A stretch of 64,000 nt of DNA from Unio delphinus (taxonomy: Eukaryota > Mollusca > Bivalvia > Unionida > Unionidae). A program made the position numbers and the translations under genes. Below the pieces are notes generated by a model, which had not been told where the DNA came from, ran no database searches, and saw nothing but the letters and a program-made list of their open reading frames with translations. The DNA lies in NCBI GenBank assembly GCA_029339505.1, contig JAQISU010000036.1, positions 898,501 through 962,500 of the forward strand, given 5' to 3'. Positions 39,001 through 54,859 of this stretch are shown one piece after another (the stretch's first letter is position 1; each line of letters starts with the position of its first letter).

Positions 39001-39210
39001 CTAAAAATGACACAAACACAAATGTTAATGTAAAGTTTAAGAATATAATTGTATACACTGCTAAACAGCATAATCAGGAATGAACTGCGTTGATAACATT
39101 TCCCAAAAAGTAAAGAATTAATGATTGATACCATTGATATTTGCCAATAGTTAAAGTTATATTATCGTATAGATATATTGCATAATAAGAGAGAATTCAA
39201 GAGAACTTAC

Positions 39211-39323
39211 CGTAATGTTAGCTGCATTTGATAAATACTGATATGTTACCATGACATCAAGATTCAAACTGTCCGATACATTCACATTCAGTGTTATTGT
39301 CATAGAAACTGCACTCTCGCCAT
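39211..39323 (-). CDS. SEA domain exon 1
   Basis: Acceptor ATACAG, donor GTAAGT, phase 1 in and phase 0 out. It reads GESAVSMTITLNVNVSDSLN and then MVTYQYLSNAANIT, the first strand and helix of a SEA domain. NVS and NIT are possible glycosylation sites. Confidence 0.88.
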
Positions 39324-39792
39324 CTGTATTGTCGAATATACTTACAATTAGGTAAAATAAAATATTAATGGATAAGGAAAAATGTAATTATAGATCATGA
39401 TGTCTAATTTAATGTCAGGAATAAATTATTTGTTATATATTTAATTATGATATATGTTTTCCGTTAGCCTAAATTGCACGTTTCTCTTGCTTACAATATA
39501 TTTGTTATAAATTAGGTTAAAAGTTTAAAAAAATTGTAAGAAATCTTGGATCTATCTCGAGTTAGTGGCAATGCATTTACAGAATCATATTTTCATCAAG
39601 CCAGACAAACGAGGATTCGCACATATGCACATTCCTATTTAGTTATGGGGGATACATGTTCTATTCATCATACCCGACTCTTTATGTACATTATTCTATG
39701 TAATGACAAGAAACATAACTTAACAATGTCCTTATTGATTAAGCAGAGTGCCATCCATACATAGTCATACAAGATATTCATCATCTACTTAC

Positions 39793-39822
39793 TATTTGGT
39801 GGCGGCAGTTTGGTTTTGTTAT
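39793..39822 (-). CDS. 30-base linker microexon
   Basis: Bounded by acceptor TTTTTTAG and donor GTAAGT, symmetrical phase 1-1, ten codons. It encodes NKTKLPPPN after a split Asp codon, a flexible Pro-rich hinge between the last EGF domain and the SEA domain. NKT is a possible glycosylation site. It can be skipped without loss of frame, so alternative splicing is possible. Confidence 0.78.
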
Positions 39823-40468
39823 CTAAAAAATATACAGGATAATGTGAAAAAGAAACGATAGGTCTTAATCCATTTTCTATATATAACTGATATTACTATC
39901 TAAAGTGTCAATCTAGACAGTCTATAGACATGTATAGCTAAGCGCGATGTTTAACATTCAACGCAGGAGCTCTGTTTTTAAACACATAACTTCAGGAAAT
40001 GACATCACTGATTACGTAGTGCATTAACATAACATTGAATCCTCTTTCAGCGTCTTACATCGCCTCATATAATAAGCATTTGAGCGGAGCAATGGCTGAA
40101 CATTTGACTTAGAAAATATGCGATTATTTGAATTTGTTAAAATTAAATTACACATGATTTTGAAGAATTAGCTTTCTGCATACAAAACTATATCAATAAG
40201 ACATTCATTGTCTTTATAACTTGATGTCAAGGGGATTCGCTCTAAGGTTATTATTACTTTGCTATCATTTTTTGTCCGTTCACATAAGATGTTTTTGCTC
40301 TGTATAGTTTTGAGGGAAGATTACATCGTTCATGAGAAATAAGTTTTAAGAGATACCCCGTTTTAAGAGAAACATTGAAGAGTATGCTTTCATAAAGATG
40401 TGGCCTAAATCCTCATTAGGTAAAATGAATTAGCAATGCTGTAGTTACAATATAGAAGCAGCACAAAC

Positions 40469-40744
40469 CTGGAACACACAACGCGTTCTGCAAAATGTGG
40501 CCCCGTAAGCATGAACATTCATAACCTCCGATGGTGTTAAGGCAGCCAGTGTTTGGAATCTTCGAACATGTAAGCGGGTTTAGCGTGCACTCGTCAATGT
40601 CCAGGTTACACTTTCCTGCCCAACCAGGTTTACAGATGCATGTTCCATTTAAATGATTACAAGTCTGATTTGCATTTGCTGCATTCTCAACAATACATTG
40701 GCATGTTGTACTGCACCCTGACCCGTACGTATTATTGTAACATT
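40469..40744 (-). CDS. Double EGF exon (cassette 3, position E)
   Basis: A 276-base exon, phase 1-1. The first domain resembles a laminin/MEGF-type EGF (CYNNTYGSGCSTTCQC, later CNHLNGTCICKPGWAGKC). The second is a calcium-binding EGF starting DIDECTLNPLTC with the hydroxylation consensus CLNTIGGYECSC. It matches exons at 52401 and 58256 in layout. It is the last EGF exon before the hinge. Confidence 0.92.
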
Positions 40745-41477
40745 CTAAAGAAAAAGATTAAATATTTAATAATAGATCACTTTTAAACTTGTTTTTTGTG
40801 CACGTGGCTGAAGGTGCTAATTTTTACATTAATCGTTTAGTCCTAGCAATAGCAAATTCCTGCAGGATATGGTTTACATATTTTGGTATGTTGCAGGTGT
40901 AAATGTTACAATGTCGAAGTTAAGTTAGAAGATATATATTTTTTAAAACATACATTGCGTTCTTCTACAAATGTATTGACGTTATTATATTTAAATCGAA
41001 AGAAAGTTTTCTCGATATTCTTCAGTAAGGATAATATTTTTAATAATTTTTCAAAACTAATTTAATCTGATCATACAAGGAAACAATAAACTTTTTATGC
41101 ATCTTAGCTCCGAAAGACTCATGGAAGTATCATTTGTAGAATTTTAAAAAAATCAGTTGTTTTCAATAATTATATCAGTCTGATTTCAGAATATGGCATA
41201 CTTCAGACTGTAAGATAATGCATGTTTGAAACAAAGGCATTTATACTGAAATGACACCTGAATTTTCACAAGGTGTACCTTTATTCTTTCAATATTTTGT
41301 CATCGTTCAGTTGGTAGACATCGTGAATGTAATATTATTGTATACATGTAATGTAACAAGTTTAAACTGGTTTGCAAGAATATTTGTCAGTGTGGAATTA
41401 TCTGATTACATGCATTTGGTGTTTTTAAACAATAATCAACAGGTAATCAATGTATAAACTGGTTAACATGTGCTTAC

Positions 41478-41597
41478 CTGTACATGTGTAAGTATCTTCC
41501 CGCAACAGAAAGCCTTCTGAACACTCGCAGGAATATCCTCCTATTTCTTCTTTGCATATTTGGGAACATCGAGCTTTCGAATCACAATCTTTAATAT
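41478..41597 (-). CDS. EGF exon (cassette 3, position D)
   Basis: Phase 1-1, acceptor ATTCAG, donor GTAAGC. Reads DIKDCDSKARCSQIC and CKEEIGGYSCECSEGF. Six cysteines are present, but the calcium signature is weakened (DIKDC instead of DxxEC) and the hydroxylation position is Glu instead of Asp/Asn, so calcium binding is doubtful. Confidence 0.9.
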
Positions 41598-41771
41598 CTG
41601 AATCAAATATAGAGCATGCACAAAATAACATATTATGAATAGATTTTGAATAGCAATATTCAACAATCAATACTGAGAGATCATAAAGTATTAATTATCA
41701 TAATATGCCCCTTTTCGTAATTTTGAATAACGAGCTACTTATAAAGCCTCGGATTTCTGTATGTTAGCAAG

Positions 41772-41780
41772 TATATATAT

Positions 41781-41866
<86 letters not shown>
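41772..41866. repeat. (AT)n microsatellite in intron
   Basis: About 95 bases of AT with two early interruptions, between EGF exon 41478-41597 and the LINE copy. Confidence 0.95.
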
Positions 41867-41868
<2 letters not shown>

Positions 41869-43182
41869 ACAATCAGAATATCGAAGTCCTCTTCCTAACA
41901 TAAACAAGGCTAAAACATCAAGTGATGAGCCCAAGTGCGCGGATCAGACACCCACCGCTTTCTCCATCACTTCGTTCTCAACAACTCTCGCAAAGGTGCA
42001 GCTGCTGTCATCGCATATAATTCGATAATAAAATGTCTTAGATACATACAACATAACCTTCAATTTCTGCCGCAAATCGTTTAAACTAGTCCAAACAACA
42101 CTCACAGTGGAAAACAAGTCAGTCCATTCCTTCTCCCTCTACAGCTCTCCTCCTAGCAGAAAAAACAAGCTGACTAAATCTCACTTATTGTAGCAATCTC
42201 AGATTCTCCTGGAGGATGAAAATTCGATAGGTGACAACCTGATTCTTCATGGAGATCTCAACTTTCATTTTGACTGTCCTGGAAACCGATACATGTCAAA
42301 ACTCCAAGATTCCATTTATGTTTTCACCCTTAAATAGTCAGTTACTTCATAGACCTGATGATACTATTATACGATCCCCACTTGTATCCCACGAACTTGC
42401 ATTAACTAACTTCTGCATTATATGCCATCTGGACGTAACAGTCCTCAACCATCCAACTTGATCTGCTACTAAGAGTAACCTCCGTCTGATACATAGAACC
42501 AAACTAACGCATCACATCCACGATAACCTAATAACTTGCTTACCTCTTATAGCAGAACAACTCGATAACTGCCTGTGCTCATTGCTTGAAAAACATGCCC
42601 CAGCTACCATATGTAGCGCATCAGTTCCAAAGTGTTCTCTGTGGTATAGAAGTTTTCGAACCCATCTTATAAAACAGACCACCGTAAAGCGGAGAGGCTT
42701 TGGCTTATATTTAGACTCACTATCATGAACAAATCAATGAAGCCGCAAAGAAGAACGTCAAAAACATAGTTCATTGAGCCAAATTATCCCACTACAGTAC
42801 TAAAACCACGGAGACTTCGGGTTGCAAAGAGCTCTTCTAGATAACTAACAGGCTAATGTCAAGGAACAAATGAACACGACTTCCAACTGCCTTATCTCCA
42901 GTCGACCCGCCGGACCTGTTTGCAAATTTCTTCCATGACAAGGTAGAAACCATTAGCTATAAGCTGGACAACACAATATCAATCTATTAGTTTTCTCCAC
43001 ACATTTACGATACCGAATTTCAGCGACAGCTGTTAGCAGCATTTGAAGCTGTCTCCATGGATTTAGTACTGAAAATCGAGATGATGAGTGCACCAAAGTT
43101 ATGTGGACTTGAACTAATTTCAACATCACTGCTGCTTGAGTGCCTGGATCCAATATTACCTTCATTAACCGATGTTATTAAT

Positions 43183-43185
<3 letters not shown>

Positions 43186-43250
<65 letters not shown>
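43186..43250. repeat. (CT)n microsatellite inside LINE RT frame
   Basis: Pure CT run exactly where the RT reads NNSLS. The frame stays open across it as Ser-Leu repeats. Confidence 0.95.
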
Positions 43251-43254
<4 letters not shown>

Positions 43255-43861
43255 CTGGGAATACCCATCATTTTTCCACACTGCTACTATAAAGCCTCTG
43301 CTGAAGACACCAACACTCGACCATATCGATTTTAAGAACTATCCCCAGTTTCTAATCTCCATTTCATATACTAAATCATTTGAGCAATGCACAGTCTGCA
43401 TAACACCCTTGCCACAGTACCGCAACTACTCTTCTGACAGAAGTTAATGAGATTCTCTCTTTTTTTCGATAGCGATATTCTTTCAATAGAGGAAAGATTA
43501 CAGTCTCTGTGCTACGTTTCACTAATGGACGCTAGTCCAACATACCAATCTGGCCTCACCAGTGTGTTTACACCAACAGGATAATTACGCCCCTCTTCTG
43601 ACAATCGTATATTTATTATTCACACTATCAAAACAAAGTCATATGGACAACGGTCTTTTGCATACCAGGGCCCAGGAATGTAGAATGAATTGCCCATTGA
43701 AAGTAGGCACAACGGCACCGTGATCCCTTTCAGGACTTCTCTCAAAATCACCTTTGTTGACTGCAAGAACAAGCCTAACAACTTAATAATTTGTCCTACC
43801 TCAAATATTTTCAGCATGTTTTATGTTTTTCAATTTCATTGTGTTTTGTTGGTAGTCATAT

Positions 43862-43865
<4 letters not shown>

Positions 43866-43919
<54 letters not shown>
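43866..43919. repeat. (AT)n microsatellite in LINE 3' region
   Basis: Pure AT run, located just before the conserved 3' hairpin of LINE copy 3. A second AT run is at 44019-44049. Confidence 0.95.
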
Positions 43920-43924
<5 letters not shown>

Positions 43925-44013
43925 AAAGCATTTAGAGCTTCTAAAAATCATACGCTATATCAAGTCCTCATTATTATTATTGTTATTATTATTAGTAGTA
44001 GTATTAGTATTAG

Positions 44014-44052
<39 letters not shown>

Positions 44053-44301
44053 TCTGAACTTCAATGGGATAAGAATCCGACAACACTTGTCCCATCCTTT
44101 AATACGTTCAGAAGTTTATTTTAATTCGTAATTTATGTCCTTTTTATTGTACTTACCTGCAACACAATAATAAAAGACATATTTTATCTATGTAATCTGT
44201 TTTATCATTGATCTATATAAACCAATCCTATATATAACGTATTAATGTTCTGCAGCTACATGTACATTGAAAATGAATGTCTGAGAAATAAAAGATCTTA
44301 C

Positions 44302-44436
44302 CTATACAAACATTTGTTTCATTGTTCCATTGTAGACCCCTTCTGCACTGACATAACGCTACTCCATTGCTGAGGGTACACTGGGCGTCTTTAGATTCAC
44401 AAAATGTGGTTTCATTTTGGTGGCATTCAATTCTCG
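44302..44436 (-). CDS. EGF exon, non-calcium type (cassette 3, position C)
   Basis: Phase 1-1, donor GTAAGA, acceptor TTATTGCAG. Reads RIECHQNETTFCESKDAQC, then CTLSNGVALCQCRRGLQW and NNETNVC. Six cysteines but no DxxEC start and no hydroxylation motif. NET is a possible glycosylation site (twice). Its acceptor region is formed entirely by the neighbouring trinucleotide repeat. Confidence 0.87.
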
Positions 44437-44440
44437 CTGC

Positions 44441-44496
<56 letters not shown>

Positions 44497-44580
44497 AATT
44501 ATTATTATTATTATTAAGAAGAAGAAGAAGAAGATGATGAAGAAGAATAAAAAAAAGAAGAAGAAGAAGAGGAGGAAGGA
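44441..44580. repeat. (AAT)n-(ATT)n inverted tract plus (GAA)n
   Basis: (AAT)n at 44441-44480 is followed directly by (ATT)n at 44481-44516, so the two arms can pair into a hairpin. GAA/GAT repeats follow to about 44580. Confidence 0.93.
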
Positions 44581-44951
44581 AAATAAAGATGATGGAATAT
44601 GATGAAGACTAACAACAACAAAGCAGAAGCAGAAGAAGATGATGAAAAAGATAGATGGCAATGTTGATCATATCGGCAATGAAGATCCTCTCGTCTAATG
44701 AAACTATTTACAATGGCTTCGCATGCCATTTAAAAGACATTTTTCTCGTACACATATTTCTCTTAAATTTGGTAATATGTTACTGAACAAACTTAGCTGA
44801 TTGATCCGCACAATTTGTTCTGGTAACTATATTCTCTGCAATCCCACATTTTCTGCCTACAATCAAACTGGAGATAACAATCTATAGCACTGTCACCAAA
44901 GAAATCAAAAGTAAACTAGTACTTTAATTTCAAAAGGACAATAACTGTTGG

Positions 44952-45212
44952 TGGTCCCCGAGGGGCCTAGTTGTCTAAAGCGCTTTCCGTTAATGATGAC
45001 TGCCATCTCACCTCTGTCTGCGTGGGTTCAAGTCTAAGATTCGGCTAATGTAGTTATGTGAGAAAGCTTGTCAGTGGCTTCTCGTGGGTTGGTGGTTCTT
45101 TCCGGTGGGTTTCCCGGATTCTTCCTACACCAATAAGACTGGCCCTCATGTAAAGCCTATCGTGTGCTGAAAAATAGCGTTAAACCCTACAACAACAACA
45201 TCAACAATAACT
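44952..45212 (+). mobile_element. tRNA-derived SINE family 1, best copy
   Basis: Head with A-box-like GGGGCCTAGTTGTCTAAAGC and B-box-like GGGTTCAAGTCTAAG, body, and a tail of CAACAACAAC repeats. It lies in an intron of the EGF gene in antisense orientation. Related copies lie at 5187-5417 and 49436-49598. Confidence 0.83.
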
Positions 45213-45557
45213 GTTGCAAATCTAAGGAAAGACAATCACTGGATAGTATGTTCGTTTATTAAGTGTCCCAAAAATCCGTCACCAACTGCAATACTAATTG
45301 CAGTCGCAATATTGTGTGATATAACACACTCCTCTTTAATTTTAAAAATGAAAACCACAGCAGACAGTCGTGCCAAAATGTGGAAGAGTAAAATAAATTG
45401 GTGATGTGCAGTCTTCTTATAGTTTTCATACCCTTTTTCAAGTTTCACAGCAATCAGTACTATTTGCTAGATAATATATATTCACAGAGTCTATATATTG
45501 CATCCAAATTTAGTTAAAAAGACGATAAAAGGCCTCCAAAGCGCGAAAAACACCCCC

Positions 45558-45596
45558 CTCTCTCTCTGTCTCTCTCTGTCTCTCTCTCTCTTTCTT

Positions 45597-45671
<75 letters not shown>
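45558..45671. repeat. (CT)n microsatellite in intron
   Basis: About 114 bases of CT, slightly interrupted at its left end. Confidence 0.95.
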
Positions 45672-45673
<2 letters not shown>

Positions 45674-45871
45674 ACCATCGTAACGTGATTCGAGCGATAT
45701 CTGCGATTAAACGAGCGAATCAGATTTTCGCCTATATCATGAGAATATTTCTCTAGACATGAAGGTACAGTCAAAACCAATATTGGAAATGAGTAAGATG
45801 GAATGGAGCTGTATGATAACACAATTTTGTATGCTCGCTAGCACTGAGAATGATTTATTGAAATCTAAATA

Positions 45872-45875
<4 letters not shown>

Positions 45876-45920
<45 letters not shown>
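45876..45920. repeat. (AT)n microsatellite in intron
   Basis: Pure AT run of about 45 bases. Confidence 0.93.
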
Positions 45921-45924
<4 letters not shown>

Positions 45925-46312
45925 TGTTTGTTTTCTCTGGTGTATGGTTGCGCTTTGCTCAGTCTATATACCAAACTCGTTTCCGTATAATCGACGACAA
46001 GTCAATGTATGCGAGTTCACTATAATCATGATGTGTTGTAGCTCTCTACATTCGTTTTTTAAACCTTATTTCATTTTTAAATCATAACAGTGTGCTAATT
46101 TCGTTTAATTATTATAAATGATACTAGTAGTACAAACAAAGAAAATATGCAGCTTATGAATCTGTAACTAGGATTGTAAATAACCCCATAACTATATTTT
46201 GTTGTCACTTTTAAGTCTAATCAAAAGGAAGATATGCGTATGCCGCAAGTCTCGTTACATTATAATGAACACTTTATATATCTAGTGGTACATCAATGAT
46301 ATAGCTCAACTG

Positions 46313-46415
<103 letters not shown>

Positions 46416-46650
46416 CAACGAATTAATTTAGTTATCGTAAAGCTAATTACTTTATCAAATAACTGATAAAAAATAAAAAAAATTAATTTATATACTTGTT
46501 TAGATACATGTTGTGATCGATTGATCTGTGAAGGTCCAGTGGGAATGGAAATGAGTAAAATGGGACCCAAAAATTTAATGTCTGTATCACTGAATACATT
46601 CTCCTTATTTTCCGTTTCCTGTCTTATTATATATACTATAATGTTCTTAC

Positions 46651-46773
46651 GTTTGCATTGTGTTATGTTCTCGACGTCGACTTTAAATCCCACATGACAC
46701 AAACATCGATAACCTCCTGGCGTATTTTCACAAACATGCTGACATGTGTTGTTTTTGCCGCATTCATCGATAT
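46651..46773 (-). CDS. Calcium-binding EGF exon (cassette 3, position B)
   Basis: Phase 1-1, acceptor GTTTCAG, donor GTAAGA. Reads DIDECGKNNTCQHVC and CENTPGGYRCLCHVGF, a complete cbEGF with hydroxylation consensus. NNT and NIT are possible glycosylation sites. The final C of the exon completes a Pro codon with the next exon. Confidence 0.93.
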
Positions 46774-47498
46774 CTGAAACAGTGGACTAATCACATACTA
46801 ATAAAGTAACAAATTAGTTTAATTATTATCGAAAAGCTGATTACTTTTACAAATAATGGATAAACAAATAAAATATCTTTATTTATATGCTTTTTAATAC
46901 ACTATTTGCTCTTTTTATTAAATTATCGCTTGCTTGTGTATATATAACTAGGAAAGTAAAATCAAGGGCGTTTACAAGTTAACGCACGTATGCAAGACAT
47001 TCACCAATGTTCAATTGAGAAATTGACTGACGGAATGCGTACAAGATTCATTGCACGAAAGTTGTTACTCATAATCACTTTTATTTATCTTCGCATTTAT
47101 GTGTGGGAAAATATTGGAAATCTGACATAAATGACCATTACCAAAGCTGATTAATTAATCTGTGCATACATGCGCAGCAAATATTGTTCAAACATCAATA
47201 GGTCTAGCGGCAGTTTTAGGCCTGTGCGGGACCACTGGAGAATGAAGGAAAAGGGCCCCCAACATTTAATTTCTATATCACTGAATAAATTCACTGCAAT
47301 ATTGATATAACAAATAGTGACTTGTTTTCAAAATCAAATTAATTTTAATTGATCTGCTATTAATTATAACTTCTTTTAAACAAACTCATAATTGGTTAGC
47401 CGCTTCTAATTAGTATCTCTATTTATATACAGTTTGAACACTATATAAGCATTTCTATTACATAAATAAACTCATATACACAATTATAAATTATAGTC

Positions 47499-47501
<3 letters not shown>

Positions 47502-47571
<70 letters not shown>
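47502..47571. repeat. (AT)n microsatellite abutting LINE copy 4
   Basis: Pure AT run that begins exactly where the LINE 3' hairpin ends. Confidence 0.95.
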
Positions 47572-49018
<1,447 letters not shown>

Positions 49019-49135
49019 CCGTTTGCCCAGAAATAACATTTCTGTAATAAGTCAAAACTAATTTATTTGCAATGTATATCACTTATGGAACAAATTAGAA
49101 AATGCAGCTATTGCAAATAAACACAAATGCTGTAC

Positions 49136-49255
49136 CTATGCAACGTCCTCCTTGCAAAGCAAATCCCTTGTTGCAGGAGCACATGTAAGATCCATCCGTA
49201 TTGATGCATATTTGATCACAATCATTCAATGTTGGATCATTGCATTCATTTAAAT
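49136..49255 (-). CDS. Calcium-binding EGF exon (cassette 3, position A)
   Basis: Phase 1-1, acceptor ACTTCAG, donor GTACAG. Reads DLNECNDPTLNDCDQIC and CINTDGSYMCSCNKGF, a complete cbEGF with hydroxylation consensus. Confidence 0.93.
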
Positions 49256-49294
49256 CTGAAGTGAAAACCAATGTTAGTCAATTATTTGCATAAG

Positions 49295-49296
<2 letters not shown>

Positions 49297-49327
<31 letters not shown>

Positions 49328-49331
49328 TAAA

Positions 49332-49390
<59 letters not shown>

Positions 49391-49422
49391 TAGAGAGAGA
49401 GAGAGTGAGAGAGAGAGAGAGA
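49297..49422. repeat. (TG)n and (GA)n microsatellites
   Basis: TG run at 49297-49325 followed by an interrupted GA run at 49332-49422, in the intron. Confidence 0.94.
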
Positions 49423-49435
49423 TATCGTTCGGTGT

Positions 49436-49598
49436 TCCTTGGATCTAACACCATTTTTTAGTACATCATATGCTGTGAATGACAACTATAACTAGAAGAG
49501 GAAGAAGACGTGAAACCCGCGGGAAGAACCACTTACTCACGGGATATGGCACTGGCCGGTCAAGAAGAGCGCTTTAGACAACTCGGCCACCTAAGGTC
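49436..49598 (-). mobile_element. tRNA-derived SINE family 1, decayed copy
   Basis: Minus-strand copy. The head end GAGCGCTTTAGACAACTCGG (plus strand) is the reverse complement of the A-box region of the copy at 44952, and TAACACCATTTTTTAGTACA matches the 3' part. The middle is deleted or diverged. Confidence 0.65.
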
Positions 49599-49599
49599 C

Positions 49600-52400
<2,801 letters not shown>

Positions 52401-52661
52401 CCATGCAATGAACACTGATGTTGTCACGTATATACCCTTCCTCGCATAAGCATATGTGTGAACCCGGGGTATTAATGCATACATTTTTGTTTCCCGAACA
52501 TGGGATATTGGTGTCTTTGCATTCGTTGATATCGATGTCACATTGGGATCCTTTCCAACCGGATTTACATATGCATCCTTCCCTTTTATCGCATTTATCC
52601 ATACCTATTCCACAGTTACATTCGTTCACGCAGTTTTTGCCGAAGTGAAACCCGTCACATT
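52401..52661 (-). CDS. Double EGF exon (cassette 2, position E)
   Basis: A 261-base exon, phase 1-1, acceptor TCCTCAG, donor GTATGT. First domain CDGFHFGKNCVNECNCG, then CDKREGCICKSGWKGSQC. The second starts DIDINECKDTNIPC with CINTPGSHICLCEEGY, where the usual aromatic before the Cys is His. Confidence 0.93.
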
Positions 52662-53211
52662 CTGAGGAGAAAACAAGAAAATAATGGCGACTTAATATGA
52701 TAAACACCCAAATTAGCTCACATTATTCTTCATGATTTCACAGAAGAGATCACGTTCTGGCTATAACATGTTTCCAGTTATACTCGTTTGTTCAAACAGG
52801 AGAAAAGCTGTGACACTTGACAACTTTTTATTAGTGGTTTAAACTTAAAAACATTCCGTGTTTGAAAATGTTTGACTCTCTTGTGCATAAAGACGTTCCA
52901 ACATATGTTGATGGCGGCCAGATACGTCAGAAAAATAAGAAGAAATAAAATAAAAAAAGAAATTAAGGTAGTGCGGAAATATTTCATTACTAAAAAACAA
53001 TACATTTATGTAAAAACTCAGACTGTGTTTTCTTGAAATTATACCTGAAATGAATTGTAAACATTGGTTCATAAAGACGTAAATTTTTGGTCTTCATACT
53101 AATATTCATAAACAGAATATGTTCCTCATTAGTTTACTACAAATCATGTTTTGTTAAAAAATGATATAGTAAATTTAAGTTGATAAGCATTTAGCATCCT
53201 TAAATCCTAAA

Positions 53212-53314
<103 letters not shown>

Positions 53315-53502
53315 GTTATGCTTCGTATAAATTAATTTTAGATGCCTTAAATTGTGCATTACTTTTTACCAGTTCGTGTACATTCCACTACAGGGGGTAA
53401 CATATTAGTAAATAAACTAGCCTTGAAACAATTGTTGATTATATCAGTCAGATTTACAATGCACACCCATTATGACTCGAAAAACATCAGGTATTACTTT
53501 AC

Positions 53503-53631
53503 CTCGACACGTGATTCCATCGTTGTCAAGCCAGTATCCCTCATCGCAAAGGCAGGAGAAACTGCCATTCAGATTCACACAATTGTGTGGCTGACTGCAT
53601 TTGTTAATACTCGGCAAGCATTCGTTTATGT
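53503..53631 (-). CDS. Calcium-binding EGF exon (cassette 2, position D)
   Basis: Phase 1-1, acceptor AACCAAG, donor GTAAAG. Reads INECLPSINKCSQPHNC and CVNLNGSFSCLCDEGY after a split Asp codon. Complete cbEGF with hydroxylation consensus. NGS is a possible glycosylation site. Confidence 0.92.
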
Positions 53632-53666
53632 CTTGGTTAATTAAATAAAGAACAAAGTTAAATAAC

Positions 53667-53766
<100 letters not shown>

Positions 53767-54650
53767 AATGCATTTAATCTACATTATAACAAAACCGAAT
53801 GTATCTTCTATATTGTTTGTCGCTGTTCTCAGTGGCTGTGTGTATTTTGTATTTAATTATTCTCAGTAAGTTAACGTAGTGCCTTACAATGACATTCAAA
53901 TTGTAGACAACATAATGCATATTTAATGTTTCTTTTTGAGTAAAGAGTACATATTCAGGTCGTCAAAAGATATATATATATCTTTTTAAGCTTTATCTAT
54001 AATGTTGCTTATTCTTTAAACAAAACAAATCAATTGCTATATTCTTCCTTAATATCTGAATACAAATTAGTCTAACTGTTGTTTTCAGCTTTTAATTTTG
54101 ATTGATTTATTTAATCAAATTATTGTTATTGAAATTACTGAGTGCTCAGATCATATTCATGGCCTAAAACACTTTTTTGAAATAGAGGTGAATGATGATA
54201 TGATTGTTTGGATTATGTTATTGTGATACATCAAAAGAATTGAAATATATCATAACATTCGAGACTATTTGCACATTCAACAAATCGAGACTAAAGGCAC
54301 ATCAACGGAATCAAAGTCAGAATTTATTTAGAACAGCGCTGGAATTAAGCTAAGTCTTGTGGATTATTTGCGATATAATTCACAATATTAGTTCATTTAA
54401 TTGTTCACATTATATTCTTTAGAGATAAAGTAACTGTAGTTCATTTAAATGTTGTGTTGAATTTAACAAAACCTGTTTTTCGCTCTTTTATGATACTTTG
54501 TTTAAGACAACATACCTGACATAAAATATATTTAAATGGTGTTGCAACCGCTGGATGTGAGTCTATCATACAATATGCATTCAATCTTGATACGTCTTGT
54601 CTCAGAATATACTTGGCGGTCGTGTAGTGTGTAAAGCAATCGTCTGTACC

Positions 54651-54653
<3 letters not shown>

Positions 54654-54685
<32 letters not shown>
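54654..54685. repeat. (AT)n microsatellite in intron
   Basis: Short pure AT run. Confidence 0.9.
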
Positions 54686-54690
<5 letters not shown>

Positions 54691-54733
54691 TTTTAAGGCA
54701 AACATATATTTTACAAATATGTAATGTATGTAC

Positions 54734-54859
54734 CTTTGCATGTTCGGTTATCTGCATTTAAAGTATATCCACTCTCGCATTCACATTTTAGCTCTTTATT
54801 TTCTACTAAGCAGATGTGGCTGCATGTAACATTCCCCAACAATGCACATATATTTCGCT
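54734..54859 (-). CDS. EGF exon, non-calcium type (cassette 2, position C)
   Basis: Phase 1-1, acceptor ATAACAG, donor GTACAT. Reads RNICALLGNVTCSHIC and CLVENKELKCECESGY. Six cysteines, no DxxEC and no hydroxylation motif, as in the C exons of the other two cassettes. NVT and NRT are possible glycosylation sites. Confidence 0.9.

Larger units (their letters stand above)
41880..43998 (+). mobile_element. LINE copy 3, near full length but internally deleted
   Basis: Lies in an intron of the EGF gene, in opposite orientation. An apurinic endonuclease remnant is at about 41900-42470, with GDNLILHGDLNFHFDCPGN at 42231-42290. The RT finger region is at 43057-43440 (STSLLLECLDPILPSLTD), interrupted by (CT)n at 43186-43250. 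The palm with its catalytic motifs is deleted near 43450-43490. The thumb region (QSLCYVSLMDASPTYQ) follows. The 3' part has (AT)n at 43866-43919, then the shared hairpin (TTAGAGCTTCTAAA) and an ATT tail at 43970-44000. Many stops; inactive. Confidence 0.87.

Noticed and set aside
42231..42340. Host gene exon on the plus strand in the EGF gene intron
   Set aside because: GDLNFHFDCPGN and its surroundings are the endonuclease domain of LINE copy 3.
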